Under the pieces are notes generated by a model. That model saw nothing but the letters and a program-made list of their open reading frames with translations, was not told where the DNA came from and did no database searches. Position numbers and translations under genes: made by a program. Shown one piece after another: positions 1-13,721 of a DNA stretch of 64,000 nucleotides. The DNA comes from Arsenicicoccus dermatophilus (GTDB taxonomy: Bacteria; Actinomycetota; Actinomycetes; Actinomycetales; Dermatophilaceae). Every line of letters starts with the position of its first letter. Within the stretch, counting starts at the first letter, position 1. The stretch spans positions 1,860,001 to 1,924,000 of the forward strand of contig NZ_JAKZHU010000001.1 in the NCBI RefSeq assembly GCF_022568795.1, in the 5' to 3' direction.

Positions 1-5
1 CGCCC

Positions 6-11
6 TAGGCT
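6..11 (+). promoter_or_regulatory. -10 box, leaderless start of DUF554 gene
   Basis: TAGGCT ends six bases before the ATG at 18, so the predicted transcription start coincides with the start codon. No Shine-Dalgarno sequence is present. Confidence 0.5.
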
Positions 12-17
12 GCACCC

Positions 18-785
18 ATGCAGGCTGCCTTCCCCGGACTCGGAACGCTCGTCAACGTGCTCACCGTCCTGGTCGGAGGGGGTCTCGGGATGCTCGTGGG
101 ACACCGGCTCCCGGAGCGCACCCGATCGCTGGTCACGGACTGCCTGGGCCTGACGACGGTCATCATGGCGCTGCTGTCCGCCTGGGAGGTGTCCAACCCC
201 CGGCTGCAGTCCGCTGTCGGCACCGGCGCCCCCATGCTGGTGGTGCTGGGCTCGCTGGTCGGCGGGGCGCTGATCGGCTCGGCCCTGGGGATCGAGCGGC
301 GCCTGGAGGGCCTGGCGGGCTCGGTGCAGGCCCTCGTGGCCCGGCATACCGCCGCCGGGGACACCGGCGCCGAGCGGGAGCGCTTCATCGAGGGCTGGTT
401 GACCGCCTCGCTGCTGTTCTGCGTCGGACCGCTGACCATCCTGGGCTCGCTCAACGACGGCCTGGGGCGGGGCATCGACCAGCTGGTGCTCAAGGCCACG
501 CTGGACGGCTTCGCGGCGCTCGCCTTCGCGTCGACCTTCGGGGTGGGGGTGCTGGCGTCCGCCGCGTCGATCGCGCTCGTGCAGGGCCTGCTGACGCTGG
601 TGGGGGTGCTGCTGGGGTCCGTGCTGCCCGAAGCCCACATCGCCGCGCTCACGGCCACGGGCGGGCTGCTCCTGGTGGGTATCTCGCTGCGGCTGCTGCG
701 GATCCGGGACATCCCGGTGGGCGACCTGCTCCCGGCTCTGCTGGTCGCCCCGCTCCTGACCCAGGTGGTCGTCGCCCTGCGGTGA
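18..785 (+). CDS. DUF554 family membrane protein
   Basis: This is an integral membrane protein of the DUF554 (YdfK/YqgA-type) family, whose substrate is not established. Its 255 residues make about seven hydrophobic segments, and residues 134-147 (CVGPLTILGSLNDG) are the Gly/Asn-rich motif typical of the family. The length is normal. The ATG is preferred because a TAGGCT box lies exactly six bases upstream, which suggests a leaderless mRNA. The gene converges on the response-regulator gene 39 bases away, so no right-hand operon partner exists; the left neighbour is outside the window. A transport role is inferred from topology only. Confidence 0.9.
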   Translation: MQAAFPGLGTLVNVLTVLVGGGLGMLVGHRLPERTRSLVTDCLGLTTVIMALLSAWEVSNPRLQSAVGTGAPMLVVLGSLVGGALIGSALGIERRLEGLAGSVQALVARHTAAGDTGAERERFIEGWLTASLLFCVGPLTILGSLNDGLGRGIDQLVLKATLDGFAALAFASTFGVGVLASAASIALVQGLLTLVGVLLGSVLPEAHIAALTATGGLLLVGISLRLLRIRDIPVGDLLPALLVAPLLTQVVVALR

Positions 786-824
786 CGCCGGCTCCCGCCG
801 ACGGCCGAGATGCGCCGGCCGGGG

Positions 825-1433
825 CTACTTCTTGGCCTTGTCGTCGCCCATGCCGGTGATGACGGCGTCGGCGACCTGCCGCATGCCCATCCGACGGTCC
901 ATCGCGGTCTTCTGGATCCAGCGGAAGGCGTCGGCCTCGCTGAGCTTGAGCTTGGCCATCAGCACCCCCTTGGCCCGGTCGACGGCCTTGCGGGTCTCGA
1001 GCCGGTCGGACAGGTCCGCGATCTCGGACTCGAGCGCCTGGTACTCCGCCCAGCGCGACACCGCGATGTCGATGGCGGGGGCCAGGTCGGCGGCGGTGAA
1101 GGGCTTGACGATGTAGGCCATGACCCCGGCGTCCCGGGCTCGCTCCACGAGCTCGGTCTGGCTGAACGCGGTGAGCATGACGACGGGGCAGATCTTGGCG
1201 TTGCCGATCTGCTCGGCGGCCGAGATGCCGTCCAGCACCGGCATCTTCACGTCCATGATGACGACATCGGGCCGGTGCTCCTGGGCGAGCTCCACCGCCT
1301 GCTCACCGTTGCTGGCCTGACCGACGATCTCGTGCCCTGCGTCGCGGAGCATCTCCACGAGGTCTAGGCGGATGAGGGCCTCGTCTTCGGCGACGAGGAT
1401 GCGGCGGCCGGTCGGTGCAGAGTGGTCAGTCAC
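825..1433 (-). CDS. pdtaR: ANTAR-domain response regulator (PdtaR-like)
   Basis: This is a two-component response regulator that probably acts as a transcription antiterminator. Residues 11-125 form a CheY-like receiver with acidic E16/D17, phosphoacceptor D61, T88 and K110. Residues 150-195 form an ANTAR RNA-binding domain ([18 protein letters not shown]). The whole protein matches mycobacterial PdtaR (Rv1626), whose partner is the sensor PdtaS; no sensor gene is visible here. The GTG at 1433 gives 202 residues, the usual size, and a TAGGGT box seven bases upstream supports a leaderless start. It lies downstream of the tRNA-Leu terminator, so it is probably transcribed alone. Confidence 0.92.
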   Translation of the reverse strand: MTDHSAPTGRRILVAEDEALIRLDLVEMLRDAGHEIVGQASNGEQAVELAQEHRPDVVIMDVKMPVLDGISAAEQIGNAKICPVVMLTAFSQTELVERARDAGVMAYIVKPFTAADLAPAIDIAVSRWAEYQALESEIADLSDRLETRKAVDRAKGVLMAKLKLSEADAFRWIQKTAMDRRMGMRQVADAVITGMGDDKAKK

Positions 1434-1440
1434 CCGACCT

Positions 1441-1446
1441 ACCCTA
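1441..1446 (-). promoter_or_regulatory. -10 box of pdtaR-like gene
   Basis: TAGGGT on the minus strand lies seven bases before the GTG at 1433, consistent with leaderless transcription. Confidence 0.45.
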
Positions 1447-1480
1447 GACCGCGACGCCGAGCGGACGCGAGACGGCACGG

Positions 1481-1515
1481 CACGGGCCGCGATCCCTGAG
1501 GGATCGCGGCCCGTG
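1481..1515 (-). terminator. tRNA-Leu terminator
   Basis: A perfect 16-bp inverted repeat (CACGGGCCGCGATCCC with its complement) with a 3-base loop lies five bases beyond the tRNA 3' end. There is no U-tract, as is usual at this GC content. Confidence 0.75.
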
Positions 1516-1519
1516 CTGC

Positions 1520-1605
1520 TGGTGCCGAGGGCGGGACTCGAACCCGCACGCCCTTGCGGACGGAGCATTTTGAGTGCTCTGTGTCTGCCGTTCCACCACC
1601 CCGGC
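1520..1605 (-). tRNA. tRNA-Leu (anticodon CAA)
   Basis: The 86-base cloverleaf has a 7-bp acceptor (GCCGGGG with CCTCGGC, one G-U pair), a GAGCA/TGCTC anticodon stem with loop CTCAAAA, hence anticodon CAA reading UUG, a long class II variable arm, the T arm GCGGG-TTCGAGT-CCCGC and an encoded CCA at 1520-1522. UUG is a rare leucine codon in this GC-rich genome. The pyk terminator hairpin ends only six bases upstream, so the tRNA promoter must lie in or before that hairpin, or the tRNA is processed from pyk read-through. Confidence 0.95.
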
Positions 1606-1611
1606 GTGGGT

Positions 1612-1647
1612 GAGCCCGCCCATGCTAGCGGCAGCACGGGCGGGCTC
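1612..1647 (-). terminator. pyk terminator hairpin
   Basis: GAGCCCGCCC pairs with GGGCGGGCTC (10 bp), then one mismatch, then TGCT/AGCA around a 6-base loop. It lies seven bases beyond the pyk stop codon and just before the tRNA-Leu gene. Confidence 0.7.
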
Positions 1648-1653
1648 GTCGAC

Positions 1654-3108
1654 TCAGCCGAAGGTGTGGTCGGCGGTGCGTCCCAGTCGGTGGTGGACCA
1701 TGTCGCCCATGCGGTGGACCCGCACGGAGTTGGTCGATCCGGACACGCCCGGCGGCGTGCCGGCGACGATCACGACGTAGTCGCCCTCCTCGACACGGCC
1801 CGCGGCGAGCAGCGCCAGGTCGACCTGGTTGACCATCTCGTCGGTGTGCGTGGCACCGGGGACGAGGAAGGTCTCGACGCCCCAGGACAGGGACAGCCGC
1901 GAGCGGGTGGCCTGCTCGGGGCTGAAGGCCAGCACCGGGATGTTGCAGCGCAGCCGGGACAGCAGGCGGGCGGACTTGCCGGACTGGGTGAAGGTGACGA
2001 GGTACTTCACGTCCAGGTGACGGGCGATGTCCACCGCGGCCTGGGTGACGGCGTCACCGATGTGCCAGCGCGGCTCCGGGGTCGGCAGCACGCGGGACAG
2101 GCCGTGCTCCTCGGTGGACTCGATGATCCGGGCCATGGCCTGGACGGTCTCGATGGGCCACTTGCCCACCGACGTCTCACCGGACAGCATGACCGCGTCG
2201 GCGCCGTCGAGGATGGCGTTGGCACAGTCCGAGGCCTCGGCGCGGGTCGGCCGGGAGTTCTCGATCATCGACTCGAGCACCTGGGTGGCGACGATGACCG
2301 GCCGGGCGTACTTGCGGCACAGCTCGATCGCCTGCTTCTGCACGATCGGCACGTCCTCGAAGGGCAGCTCCACCCCGAGGTCACCGCGGGCGACCATGAT
2401 GGCGTCGAAGCGCTGGACGATCTCCTCGAGGTTCTCGATCGCCTGGGGCTTCTCGATCTTGGCGATGACCGGGACGCGGCGGTTCTCCTCGTCCATGATC
2501 TTGTGCACGTCCTCGACGTCGGCCGCCGAGCGCACGAAGGACAGGGCGACCATGTCGCAGCCGAGACGCAGGGCGAAGCGCAGGTCGTCCTCGTCCTTCT
2601 CGGACAGGGCCGGGACGCTCACGGCGACGCCGGGCAGGTTGATGCCCTTGTTGTTGGAGACGAAGCCGCCCTCGACGACCTCGGTGACCACGTCGGTGGC
2701 CGTCACCTCGACGGCTCGCAGGGTCACCTTGCCGTCGTCGATCAGCAGCTTGTCACCGGGCGTGACGTCGCCGGGCAGACCCTTGTAGGTGGTCCCGACG
2801 CGCTCCTGGTCGCCCTGGACGTCGTCGGTGGTGATGGTGAAGCGGTCACCCTTGGTCAGCAGGATGGGGCCGTTGGCGAAGCGGCCGGTGCGGATCTTGG
2901 GACCCTGGAGGTCCACGAGGACACCGACGGCACGACCCACCTCGTCGGAGGCGGTACGGACGTTGTCGTAGACCTCCTTCTTGTCGGCGTGATCACCGTG
3001 GGAGAAGTTCAGGCGTGCCACGTCCATGCCGGCGGAGACCAGCTTGCGCATCTGCTCGATGGAGGAGGTGGCCGGCCCGATGGTGCAGACGATCTTGGCT
3101 CGGCGCAT
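1654..3108 (-). CDS. pyk: pyruvate kinase
   Basis: Pyruvate kinase converts phosphoenolpyruvate and ADP to pyruvate and ATP at the end of glycolysis. The 484 residues carry NFSHGD (34-39), LQGPKIRTG (68-75), the catalytic-lysine motif KIEKPQA (217-223) and the metal-binding MVARGDLG (238-245), followed by the alpha/beta C-terminal domain. The ATG at 3108 ([14 protein letters not shown]) is chosen over an in-frame ATG at 3117, because the latter overlaps a TAGGAT -10 box; with 3108 the mRNA is leaderless. Location beside lgt and the trp genes is the actinobacterial arrangement. It is separated from gltD by a terminator and has its own promoter. Confidence 0.97.
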   Translation of the reverse strand: MRRAKIVCTIGPATSSIEQMRKLVSAGMDVARLNFSHGDHADKKEVYDNVRTASDEVGRAVGVLVDLQGPKIRTGRFANGPILLTKGDRFTITTDDVQGDQERVGTTYKGLPGDVTPGDKLLIDDGKVTLRAVEVTATDVVTEVVEGGFVSNNKGINLPGVAVSVPALSEKDEDDLRFALRLGCDMVALSFVRSAADVEDVHKIMDEENRRVPVIAKIEKPQAIENLEEIVQRFDAIMVARGDLGVELPFEDVPIVQKQAIELCRKYARPVIVATQVLESMIENSRPTRAEASDCANAILDGADAVMLSGETSVGKWPIETVQAMARIIESTEEHGLSRVLPTPEPRWHIGDAVTQAAVDIARHLDVKYLVTFTQSGKSARLLSRLRCNIPVLAFSPEQATRSRLSLSWGVETFLVPGATHTDEMVNQVDLALLAAGRVEEGDYVVIVAGTPPGVSGSTNSVRVHRMGDMVHHRLGRTADHTFG

Positions 3109-3115
3109 GGCCCCC

Positions 3116-3121
3116 ATCCTA
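3116..3121 (-). promoter_or_regulatory. -10 box of pyk
   Basis: TAGGAT lies seven bases before the ATG at 3108. It decides against the alternative start at 3117, which falls inside the box. Confidence 0.45.
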
Positions 3122-3156
3122 TCGGGAGTGGCGCACGCCACACGCACACCTCGGGG

Positions 3157-3190
3157 ACCCTCGGGGGAGTTTCCCAGAGTCCCCGAGGGT
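3157..3190 (-). terminator. gltBD terminator
   Basis: ACCCTCGGGG pairs perfectly with CCCCGAGGGT (10 bp, 14-base loop) directly after the gltD stop codon. Confidence 0.65.
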
Positions 3191-3191
3191 C

Positions 3192-4644
3192 TCAGACCGT
3201 GAGTGGCCGGTCGGTCGGGTGGATCGGGCGGGGCAGGCGGGAGCCGGCCTGGCTCAGGTAGGCGTCCACGCCGTGGGCGGCGCTGCGCCCCTCCGCGATC
3301 GCCCACACGATCAGGGACTGTCCCCGTCCGGCGTCGCCGGCGACGAAGACGCCAGGCACCGAGGACATGAAGCTCGCGTCGCGGCGCACGGTGGACCGCT
3401 CGTCCAGCTCCACCCCGAGCTGCTCGAGCAGACCCTCGCGGCGGGGACCCAGGAAGCCCATGGCGAGGAGCACCAGCTGAGCGGGTATGACGCGCTCGGT
3501 GCCCGCCACCTCCTCGAAGCGGCCCTCGCGCAGCGCCACCTCGGAGATCCGCAGCCCCGCGACCTGGCCGTCCGTGTCGCCGAGGAACTCCTTGGTGGAC
3601 ACGGCATACACCCGGTCGCCGCCCTCCTCGTGCGCGGACGCGACACGGAAGAGCATGGGGTAGGTCGGCCAGGGCTGGTGGGGAGGCCGGTGCTCGCCAG
3701 GCTGCGGCATGATCTCCAGGCTGGTGACCGAGCGGGCACCCTGGCGCAGGGATGTGCCGATGCAGTCGGCGCCGGTGTCGCCGCCGCCGATGACCACGAC
3801 GTCCTTGCCCGTCGCGGTGACCTGGTCGGCCACCCGCTCCCCCACGGCCACCCGGTTGGCGGGCGGCAGGAAGTCCATGGCCTGGTGGATGCCGCCCAGC
3901 TCGCGCCCGGGCACCTGCAGGTCCCGGGGCACGGTCGCCCCGATCGCCAGGACCACGGCGTCGAAGCGCTCGCGCAGCTGGTCGCCGGTGAGGTCCCGCC
4001 CGACGTCCACGCCGGTGCGGAAGATCGTGCCCTCCTGGGTCATCTGGTTGAGCCGGCGGTCGACGACGGACTTCTCCATCTTGAACTCCGGGATGCCGTA
4101 GCGCAGCAGTCCGCCGAGCCTGTCGGCCCGCTCGTAGACCGCGACGGTGTGCCCCGCGCGGGTCAGCTGCTGGGCGGCGGCGAGACCGGCCGGTCCCGAG
4201 CCCACGACCGCGACCCGCTTGCCGGTGAGCCGCTCGGGCGGCATCGGGTCGACCCGCTGCGCGTCGAAGGCCCGCTCGACGGTCGTGACCTCGACCTGCT
4301 TGATGGTCACCGGCTCGGAGTTGATCCCGAGCACGCACGCCGTCTCGCACGGCGCCGGGCACAGCCGCCCGGTGAACTCCGGGAAGTTGTTGGTCGCGTG
4401 CAGCCGGTCGATGGCGTCGCGCCAGTCCCCGCGCCAGGCCAGCGTGTTCCACTCGGGGACGAGGTTGCCCAGGGGGCAGCCGGAGTGGCAGAAGGGGATG
4501 CCGCAGTCCATGCAGCGGCTCGCCTGGCGCTGCAGCTGGTCCACCGGCTGGGCCTCGTAGACCTCGCGCCAGTCCTGGATCCGGACCGGGACCGGCCGGC
4601 GCTGCGGCAGCTCCCGCTCACGATGCTTGAGAAATCCACGAGGG

Positions 4645-4652
<8 letters not shown>
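3192..4652 (-). CDS. gltD: glutamate synthase (NADPH) small subunit
   Basis: This is the beta subunit of glutamate synthase, which passes electrons from NADPH through FAD and Fe-S centres to GltB. The 486 residues show N-terminal cysteine clusters C47/C50/C55/C59 and C98/C102/C106, a first dinucleotide fold ([15 protein letters not shown], near 150) and a second ([14 protein letters not shown], near 290). The length is standard. The start is GTG at 4652, which overlaps the gltB stop by eight bases, so translation is coupled to gltB. A hairpin follows the stop codon and ends the unit. Confidence 0.96.
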
Positions 4653-9218
<4,566 letters not shown>

Positions 9219-9242
9219 CTGGCACCGTCCTTCGCACGCTGG

Positions 9243-9307
9243 CCGGACGACGGTCGCCGTCCGGTCGGGTCGCCACGCTGCGGGGACGACGGTGGCCCTG
9301 CAGCGTG
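9243..9307 (-). promoter_or_regulatory. gltB leader with two hairpins
   Basis: The 130-base gap between lgt and gltB holds two inverted repeats: CACGCTGC/GCAGCGTG (9274-9281 with 9300-9307) and CCGGACG/CGTCCGG (9243-9249 with 9258-9264). The first could end the lgt transcript and the second lies in the gltB leader. Their role is inferred. Confidence 0.35.
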
Positions 9308-9348
9308 CGTGCGTCCAGAGTGGCGGACGGGTCAGAGTGCAGACCTAT

Positions 9349-10236
9349 TCAGTCCGCAGGATGAGATTGCACGTCTCGGGGTCGCGGACGGGACCGCTCG
9401 TGGCGGGCGAGCAGGAACCACCCGGCCCCGAAGGCCATGACGATCATCGAGGTCCACACGTTGAGGCGCAGCCCCATGATGGTGTTGGCGGTGTCGATGC
9501 GCATCAGCTCGATCCAGAGGCGACCGACGGTGTAGCCCACGACGTAGAGCGCGAACACCTGCCCCCGGCGGAGCACCACCCGGCGGTCGACCACCATGAG
9601 CAGCAGCGCCAGCCCGACGCACCACAGCGACTCGTAGAGGAAGGTCGGGTGATAGGTCCCGGCCACCACCGCGTGCCCGCCCGCGTCCCGGACCGCTGCG
9701 CCCTGGGCGGCGTCCCAGCGGTGGATCTCCAGGGCCCAGGGCAGGTCCGTCGGCCCGCCGTACAGCTCGTTGTTGAACCAGTTGCCCCACCGACCCATCG
9801 CCTGGGCCAGCGCCAGGCCGGGGGCGATCGCGTCGCCCATGTCCAGGAAGCTCACGCCGCAGCGGCGGCAGCCGATCCAGACCCCGACGGCGCCGAGGGC
9901 CACGGCTCCCCAGATGCCGAGCCCGCCCTCCCAGATCTTGACGGCGTTGGCGGGGTTGCCGCCGGGCCCGAAGTACGGCTGCCACGAGGTCGCCACGTGG
10001 TAGAGCCGGCCCCCGACGATGCCGAAGGGGACCGCCCACATGGCGACGTCGACGACCGCCTCCGGGTCGCCGCCGCGGGCGGCCAGCCGGCGCTGGGTCA
10101 GCCAGACCGCCGTGAGGATGCCCGCCAGGATGCACAGGGCGTAGGCCCGCAGCGGGAAGGGGCCCAGGTGCCAGACCCCCTGCTCGGGGCTGGGGATGGT
10201 GGCGATCACCCTGGCGGGCATCGTCACGAGGCTCAC
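9349..10236 (-). CDS. lgt: prolipoprotein diacylglyceryl transferase
   Basis: Lgt moves diacylglycerol from phosphatidylglycerol onto the lipobox cysteine of preprolipoproteins in the cytoplasmic membrane. The 295-residue protein has about seven membrane segments, the GGLGIWG segment, the signature GRWGNWFNNELYGG and the FLYESLW motif. The start is GTG at 10236, overlapping the stop of the upstream DsbA-like gene (GTGA). Actinobacterial lgt commonly follows trpA; here two redox-type genes lie between. The deacetylase at 26950-28458 carries a lipobox and would be one of its substrates. Confidence 0.96.
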   Translation of the reverse strand: MSLVTMPARVIATIPSPEQGVWHLGPFPLRAYALCILAGILTAVWLTQRRLAARGGDPEAVVDVAMWAVPFGIVGGRLYHVATSWQPYFGPGGNPANAVKIWEGGLGIWGAVALGAVGVWIGCRRCGVSFLDMGDAIAPGLALAQAMGRWGNWFNNELYGGPTDLPWALEIHRWDAAQGAAVRDAGGHAVVAGTYHPTFLYESLWCVGLALLLMVVDRRVVLRRGQVFALYVVGYTVGRLWIELMRIDTANTIMGLRLNVWTSMIVMAFGAGWFLLARHERSRPRPRDVQSHPAD

Positions 10237-11045
10237 GTGCCGAGGATCGCCTTGCGGATCACGGCCGGGTCCATCTTCCCGTCGGCCTGGGCGGCCTGGA
10301 TGGCCGGCATGAGCAGGGTGTCCTTGAGGTCCTTGCCGTTGACGAGGAACTGCGGGGTCCCGGTGTTGCCGGCCTTGGTCCCCGCCTCCTCCATCTTGGT
10401 GGCGAAGCCCTCCATCTTCTTCTCCTTGACGCAGGCCTGGAAGCCGGCGAGCTGGTCGCCGGACAGGCCGGCGCCCTTGGCGAAGGTCTCGGTCAGCTGC
10501 TGGTCGGTGTAGCCGTCGCCCTCCTTGGCGGGCTGCGCCTTGAAGACCTGGTCGTGGTAGGCCACGAAGACACCCGCGGCGTCCGCGCAGCTCGCGGCGG
10601 CGGCGGAGCGCAGCGAGGACTTGGGGTTGGGGACCTGGCCACCGCGCTCCAGGTTGCCGTCCAGGAAGCTGCGGATGCGGTACTCCAGCGAGATCTCACC
10701 CTTGTCGGCCATCTCGTTGATGGTGGGGCCGACCACGTCCTCGACGTGCTTGCAGATCGGGCACTGGAAGTCCTGGTAGACCACCAGGGTCGGCGCGCCC
10801 GGCTTGGCCTTGCCCGGGTTGACGACGATGCCGGATCCGTCCTTGTTGGCGTGGGGCGGGTTGGTCGCGCCGGCGATCGTGGCCTGGGTGGCGCTCTGGT
10901 GCGAGCGCTGGGACAGCACCGCCCAGGCGACCGCGGCCAGGACCAGCAGGGCGACCAGGGAGGCGGCGAGGACGACCTTGCCCTTGCCGTCCTTCGGGGC
11001 GGCTGCCTGGGCCTGGGCCCGGCGGTCCTCGTAGCTCGTGCTCAT
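10233..11045 (-). CDS. membrane-anchored DsbA-family thiol oxidoreductase
   Basis: This 270-residue protein has a short cytoplasmic N-terminus, one membrane anchor (about residues 25-46) and an extracytoplasmic thioredoxin-fold domain of the DsbA/BdbD type with active site CPIC in FQCPICKHVED near residue 95. The cis-proline loop is probably TGTPQFLVNG. It probably oxidises or isomerises disulfides in exported proteins. An AGGAG site precedes the ATG at 11045. The upstream neighbour is a MauE-like membrane protein, a family that often accompanies thioredoxin-fold proteins, so the pair may form an electron-transfer couple; this is inference. Confidence 0.88.
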   Translation of the reverse strand: MSTSYEDRRAQAQAAAPKDGKGKVVLAASLVALLVLAAVAWAVLSQRSHQSATQATIAGATNPPHANKDGSGIVVNPGKAKPGAPTLVVYQDFQCPICKHVEDVVGPTINEMADKGEISLEYRIRSFLDGNLERGGQVPNPKSSLRSAAAASCADAAGVFVAYHDQVFKAQPAKEGDGYTDQQLTETFAKGAGLSGDQLAGFQACVKEKKMEGFATKMEEAGTKAGNTGTPQFLVNGKDLKDTLLMPAIQAAQADGKMDPAVIRKAILGT

Positions 11046-11096
11046 CGTTGGGGCTCCTCGTCGGTGGGGATGGGGGGATGAAGCAGGTCGGACCGA

Positions 11097-11627
11097 TCAG
11101 CGGCGCGGGCCGCCGTGCAGCCACCGGTCCATGCTGACAGGGCTGTCCGGGCGCAGCCCGAGCCACACGCCGCAGGCGGCGAGGGCCAGGTCGCGGGCGA
11201 TCTCCCAGGGGTACTTCGCGGTGGCCGCGCCCGGGTCGATGGTCCCCCCGCCGCCGAAGCAGCCGCAGTCGATGGAGATGCCGCGGGCCCAGACGCTGGC
11301 GATGCCGCCGACGAAGACGAGCATCAGCACCGCGCCGGCCAGCCCCGACAGCCGGGTGAACAGGCCGAGCAGCAGGAGCAGGCCGAGGGCGAGCTCGAGG
11401 ACGGGCAGCACGTAGCCGACGACGTTGGCGACGTCGTACGGCAGGATCTGGTAGGCCCGGACAGCCTCGGCGGAGGTCTCCAGCGCGGTGATCTTGCTCA
11501 GGCCGGACCACACCAGGACCCCGCCGAGGACCAGTCGGGCCACGAGGCTCGCCCAGGACTGCCAGGACCGGTGCGGCTCCGGGTCCTCGCTCGTGCCGGC
11601 GTCGGTGGTGGTGGAGATCGTGCTCAT
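11097..11627 (-). CDS. MauE/DoxX-like membrane protein
   Basis: This 176-residue membrane protein has four predicted helices and resembles the MauE family (methylamine utilisation), related to DoxX. An early WSGLSKITA segment and the cysteine pair in IDCGCFGGGG are typical of MauE proteins that handle thiol redox. The ATG at 11627 overlaps the trpA stop (ATGA), so it is translated with the trp genes although it is not a tryptophan enzyme. It is followed 51 bases later by the DsbA-like gene. I infer that it re-oxidises or reduces that partner. Confidence 0.82.
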   Translation of the reverse strand: MSTISTTTDAGTSEDPEPHRSWQSWASLVARLVLGGVLVWSGLSKITALETSAEAVRAYQILPYDVANVVGYVLPVLELALGLLLLLGLFTRLSGLAGAVLMLVFVGGIASVWARGISIDCGCFGGGGTIDPGAATAKYPWEIARDLALAACGVWLGLRPDSPVSMDRWLHGGPRR

Positions 11628-12412
11628 CGCCGTCCTTCTCGTACTCCTCGGGCGAGCTCGCCGACGAGCTCGCACAGCTGGGGCAGGCCCTCGCCGAGCG
11701 CGCGGACCAGGGCCGAGCCGACGATGACGCCGTCGGCGTAGCCTGCGACCTGGGCGGCCTGCGCCCGGGTGGACACCCCGAGGCCCACGCACAGGGGCGT
11801 GTCGGTCACCGCACGGGTGCGCTCGATCAGGGCGGCGGCCTGCGGACCCACCGCGGCGCGGGCGCCGGTGACGCCCATGACCGCGGTGACGTAGACGAAG
11901 CCGCGGCAGGCGGCCGTGGTGCTCGTCAGCCGCGCGGGCGTGGTGGAGGGGGCGACCAGGAAGATCGGGTCCAGGCCGTGGACGTCGGCCGCCCGCAGCC
12001 AGTCGCCGGCCTCGTCGGGGATCAGGTCGGGAGTGATCAGGCCGGATCCGCCCGCCTGGGCGAGCTCGGCCGCGAAGCGGTCGACGCCATACCGCAGCAC
12101 GGGGTTGTAGTAGGTCATGGCGACGGCGGCGGCCCCGGCCTCGTGCACCGCCCGCACGGCGCGGAAGGCGTCGGCGAGTCGCACGCCTCCGGCGAGCGCT
12201 GTCACGGCCGCATCCTGGATGACGGGCCCGTCCATGACCGGGTCGCTGTAGGGGATGCCGACCTCGACCACGTCGCAGCCGGACTCGACGAGCGCCACCA
12301 TGGCCTCGATCGAACGCTCCACGTCGGGAAAGCCGACGGGCAAGTAGCCGACGAGCGCGGCGCGGCCCTCGTCGCGGCAGGACCGCAGGACCTGGCTCAG
12401 GTGACTGGTCAC
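11624..12412 (-). CDS. trpA: tryptophan synthase alpha subunit
   Basis: TrpA cleaves indole-3-glycerol phosphate to indole and glyceraldehyde 3-phosphate, channelling indole to TrpB. The 262-residue TIM barrel has the catalytic pair E50 and D61 in [19 protein letters not shown] and the phosphate loop GLGVST. The GTG at 12412 overlaps the trpB stop as GTGA, and the stop overlaps the next gene as ATGA, so both junctions are translationally coupled. The length is normal. Confidence 0.97.
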   Translation of the reverse strand: MTSHLSQVLRSCRDEGRAALVGYLPVGFPDVERSIEAMVALVESGCDVVEVGIPYSDPVMDGPVIQDAAVTALAGGVRLADAFRAVRAVHEAGAAAVAMTYYNPVLRYGVDRFAAELAQAGGSGLITPDLIPDEAGDWLRAADVHGLDPIFLVAPSTTPARLTSTTAACRGFVYVTAVMGVTGARAAVGPQAAALIERTRAVTDTPLCVGLGVSTRAQAAQVAGYADGVIVGSALVRALGEGLPQLCELVGELARGVREGRR

Positions 12413-13701
12413 TGGCCCACCCCTTCGTTGTCGGTGACGGGCTCGGCGGCCTTGATCTCCTCGGCCCGGGCGAAGTCGTCGCCGTCCATCAGCCCGAACC
12501 AGCGCGCGGCGCTGTCCACGTCCTTGTCGCCGCGTCCGGACAGGTTGACCAGGACGATCCCCTCGGGGCCGAGCTCGCGACCCAGGCGCATCGCCCCGGC
12601 GAGGGCGTGGCTGGACTCGATGGCGGGCAGGATGCCCTCGGTGCGCGCGAGCAGCGAGAACGCCTCCATCGCCTCCTCGTCGGTCACGGGCAGGTAGGTC
12701 GCCCGGCCGCAGGCGTGCAGGGCCGCGTGCTCCGGGCCGACGCTGGGGTAGTCCAGGCCCGCGGACACCGAGTGGGACTCGATGGTCTGCCCCTCGTCGT
12801 CCTGCAGCAGGTAGGTGAACGCGCCGTGCAGGACGCCTGGGGTGCCGGTCGCGAACCGTGAGGCGTGGCGGCCGGACTCGACGCCTTCTCCCCCGCCCTC
12901 CAGGCCGACGAGCCGGACCCCCTCGTCGGGGACGAAGGCGTGGAAGATGCCCATGGCGTTGGACCCACCGCCGACGCAGGCGCAGACCACGTCGGGCAGG
13001 CGTCCGGTGAGCTCGAGCACCTGGGCGCGGGCCTCCTGGCCGATGACCGTGTGGAAGTCGCGCACCATCTCGGGGAAGGGGTGCGGCCCGGTGACGGTGC
13101 CCAGGACGTAGTGGGTGCTGTCGACGTGGGCGACCCAGTCGCGGAAGGCCTCGTTGACGGCGTCCTTGAGGGTGCGCGAGCCGTGCTTGACGGGTATGAC
13201 GGTCGCGCCGAGCAGCTTCATCCGGGCGACGTTGAGCGCCTGGCGCTCGGTGTCCCGCTCGCCCATGTAGACCACGCACTCGAGCCCCATGAGCGCGGCC
13301 GCCGTGGCGGTGGCGACGCCGTGCTGGCCGGCGCCCGTCTCGGCGATGACGCGGGTCTTGCCCATCCGGCGGGTGAGCAGGGCCTGTCCGAGGACGTTGT
13401 TGATCTTGTGGGAGCCGGTGTGGTTGAGGTCCTCGCGCTTGAGGAGGACGCGCGCTCCCCCGCAGTGCTCGGCGAAGCGCGGCACCTCGGTGATGATGCT
13501 GGGGCGGCCGGTGTAGGTGCGCTGCAGGTGCTGCAGCTCGGCCACGAACTCGGGGTCGGCCCAGGCCTTGCGGCGCTCCTCGTCGAGCTCTTCCAGGGCG
13601 GCGATCAGCGCCTCGGGGACATAGCGTCCGCCGAACTCGTCGAAGCGGCCGATCGGCTCGCCGGGGTCGGCGTCGCTCGGGGAGCGGTGGGTGCGCGGCA
13701 T
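12409..13701 (-). CDS. trpB: tryptophan synthase beta subunit
   Basis: TrpB condenses indole with serine to tryptophan using pyridoxal phosphate. The 430-residue protein has the PLP lysine K99 in [13 protein letters not shown], the substrate loop ETGAGQHG and the cofactor phosphate loop [10 protein letters not shown]. The ATG at 13701 has a GAGGA ribosome site nearby and lies 20 bases after trpC. The N-terminal tail of about 15 residues before the conserved [13 protein letters not shown] is usual in actinobacteria. Confidence 0.97.
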   Translation of the reverse strand: MPRTHRSPSDADPGEPIGRFDEFGGRYVPEALIAALEELDEERRKAWADPEFVAELQHLQRTYTGRPSIITEVPRFAEHCGGARVLLKREDLNHTGSHKINNVLGQALLTRRMGKTRVIAETGAGQHGVATATAAALMGLECVVYMGERDTERQALNVARMKLLGATVIPVKHGSRTLKDAVNEAFRDWVAHVDSTHYVLGTVTGPHPFPEMVRDFHTVIGQEARAQVLELTGRLPDVVCACVGGGSNAMGIFHAFVPDEGVRLVGLEGGGEGVESGRHASRFATGTPGVLHGAFTYLLQDDEGQTIESHSVSAGLDYPSVGPEHAALHACGRATYLPVTDEEAMEAFSLLARTEGILPAIESSHALAGAMRLGRELGPEGIVLVNLSGRGDKDVDSAARWFGLMDGDDFARAEEIKAAEPVTDNEGVGQ

Positions 13702-13721
13702 GCGGGGTCCTCCTCGCCGGC

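Noticed and set aside
1372-3261. Long plus-strand open frame opposite pyk
   Set aside because: It is the antisense shadow of pyruvate kinase in GC-rich DNA; its composition is Gly/His/Asp/Val-rich with no domain.
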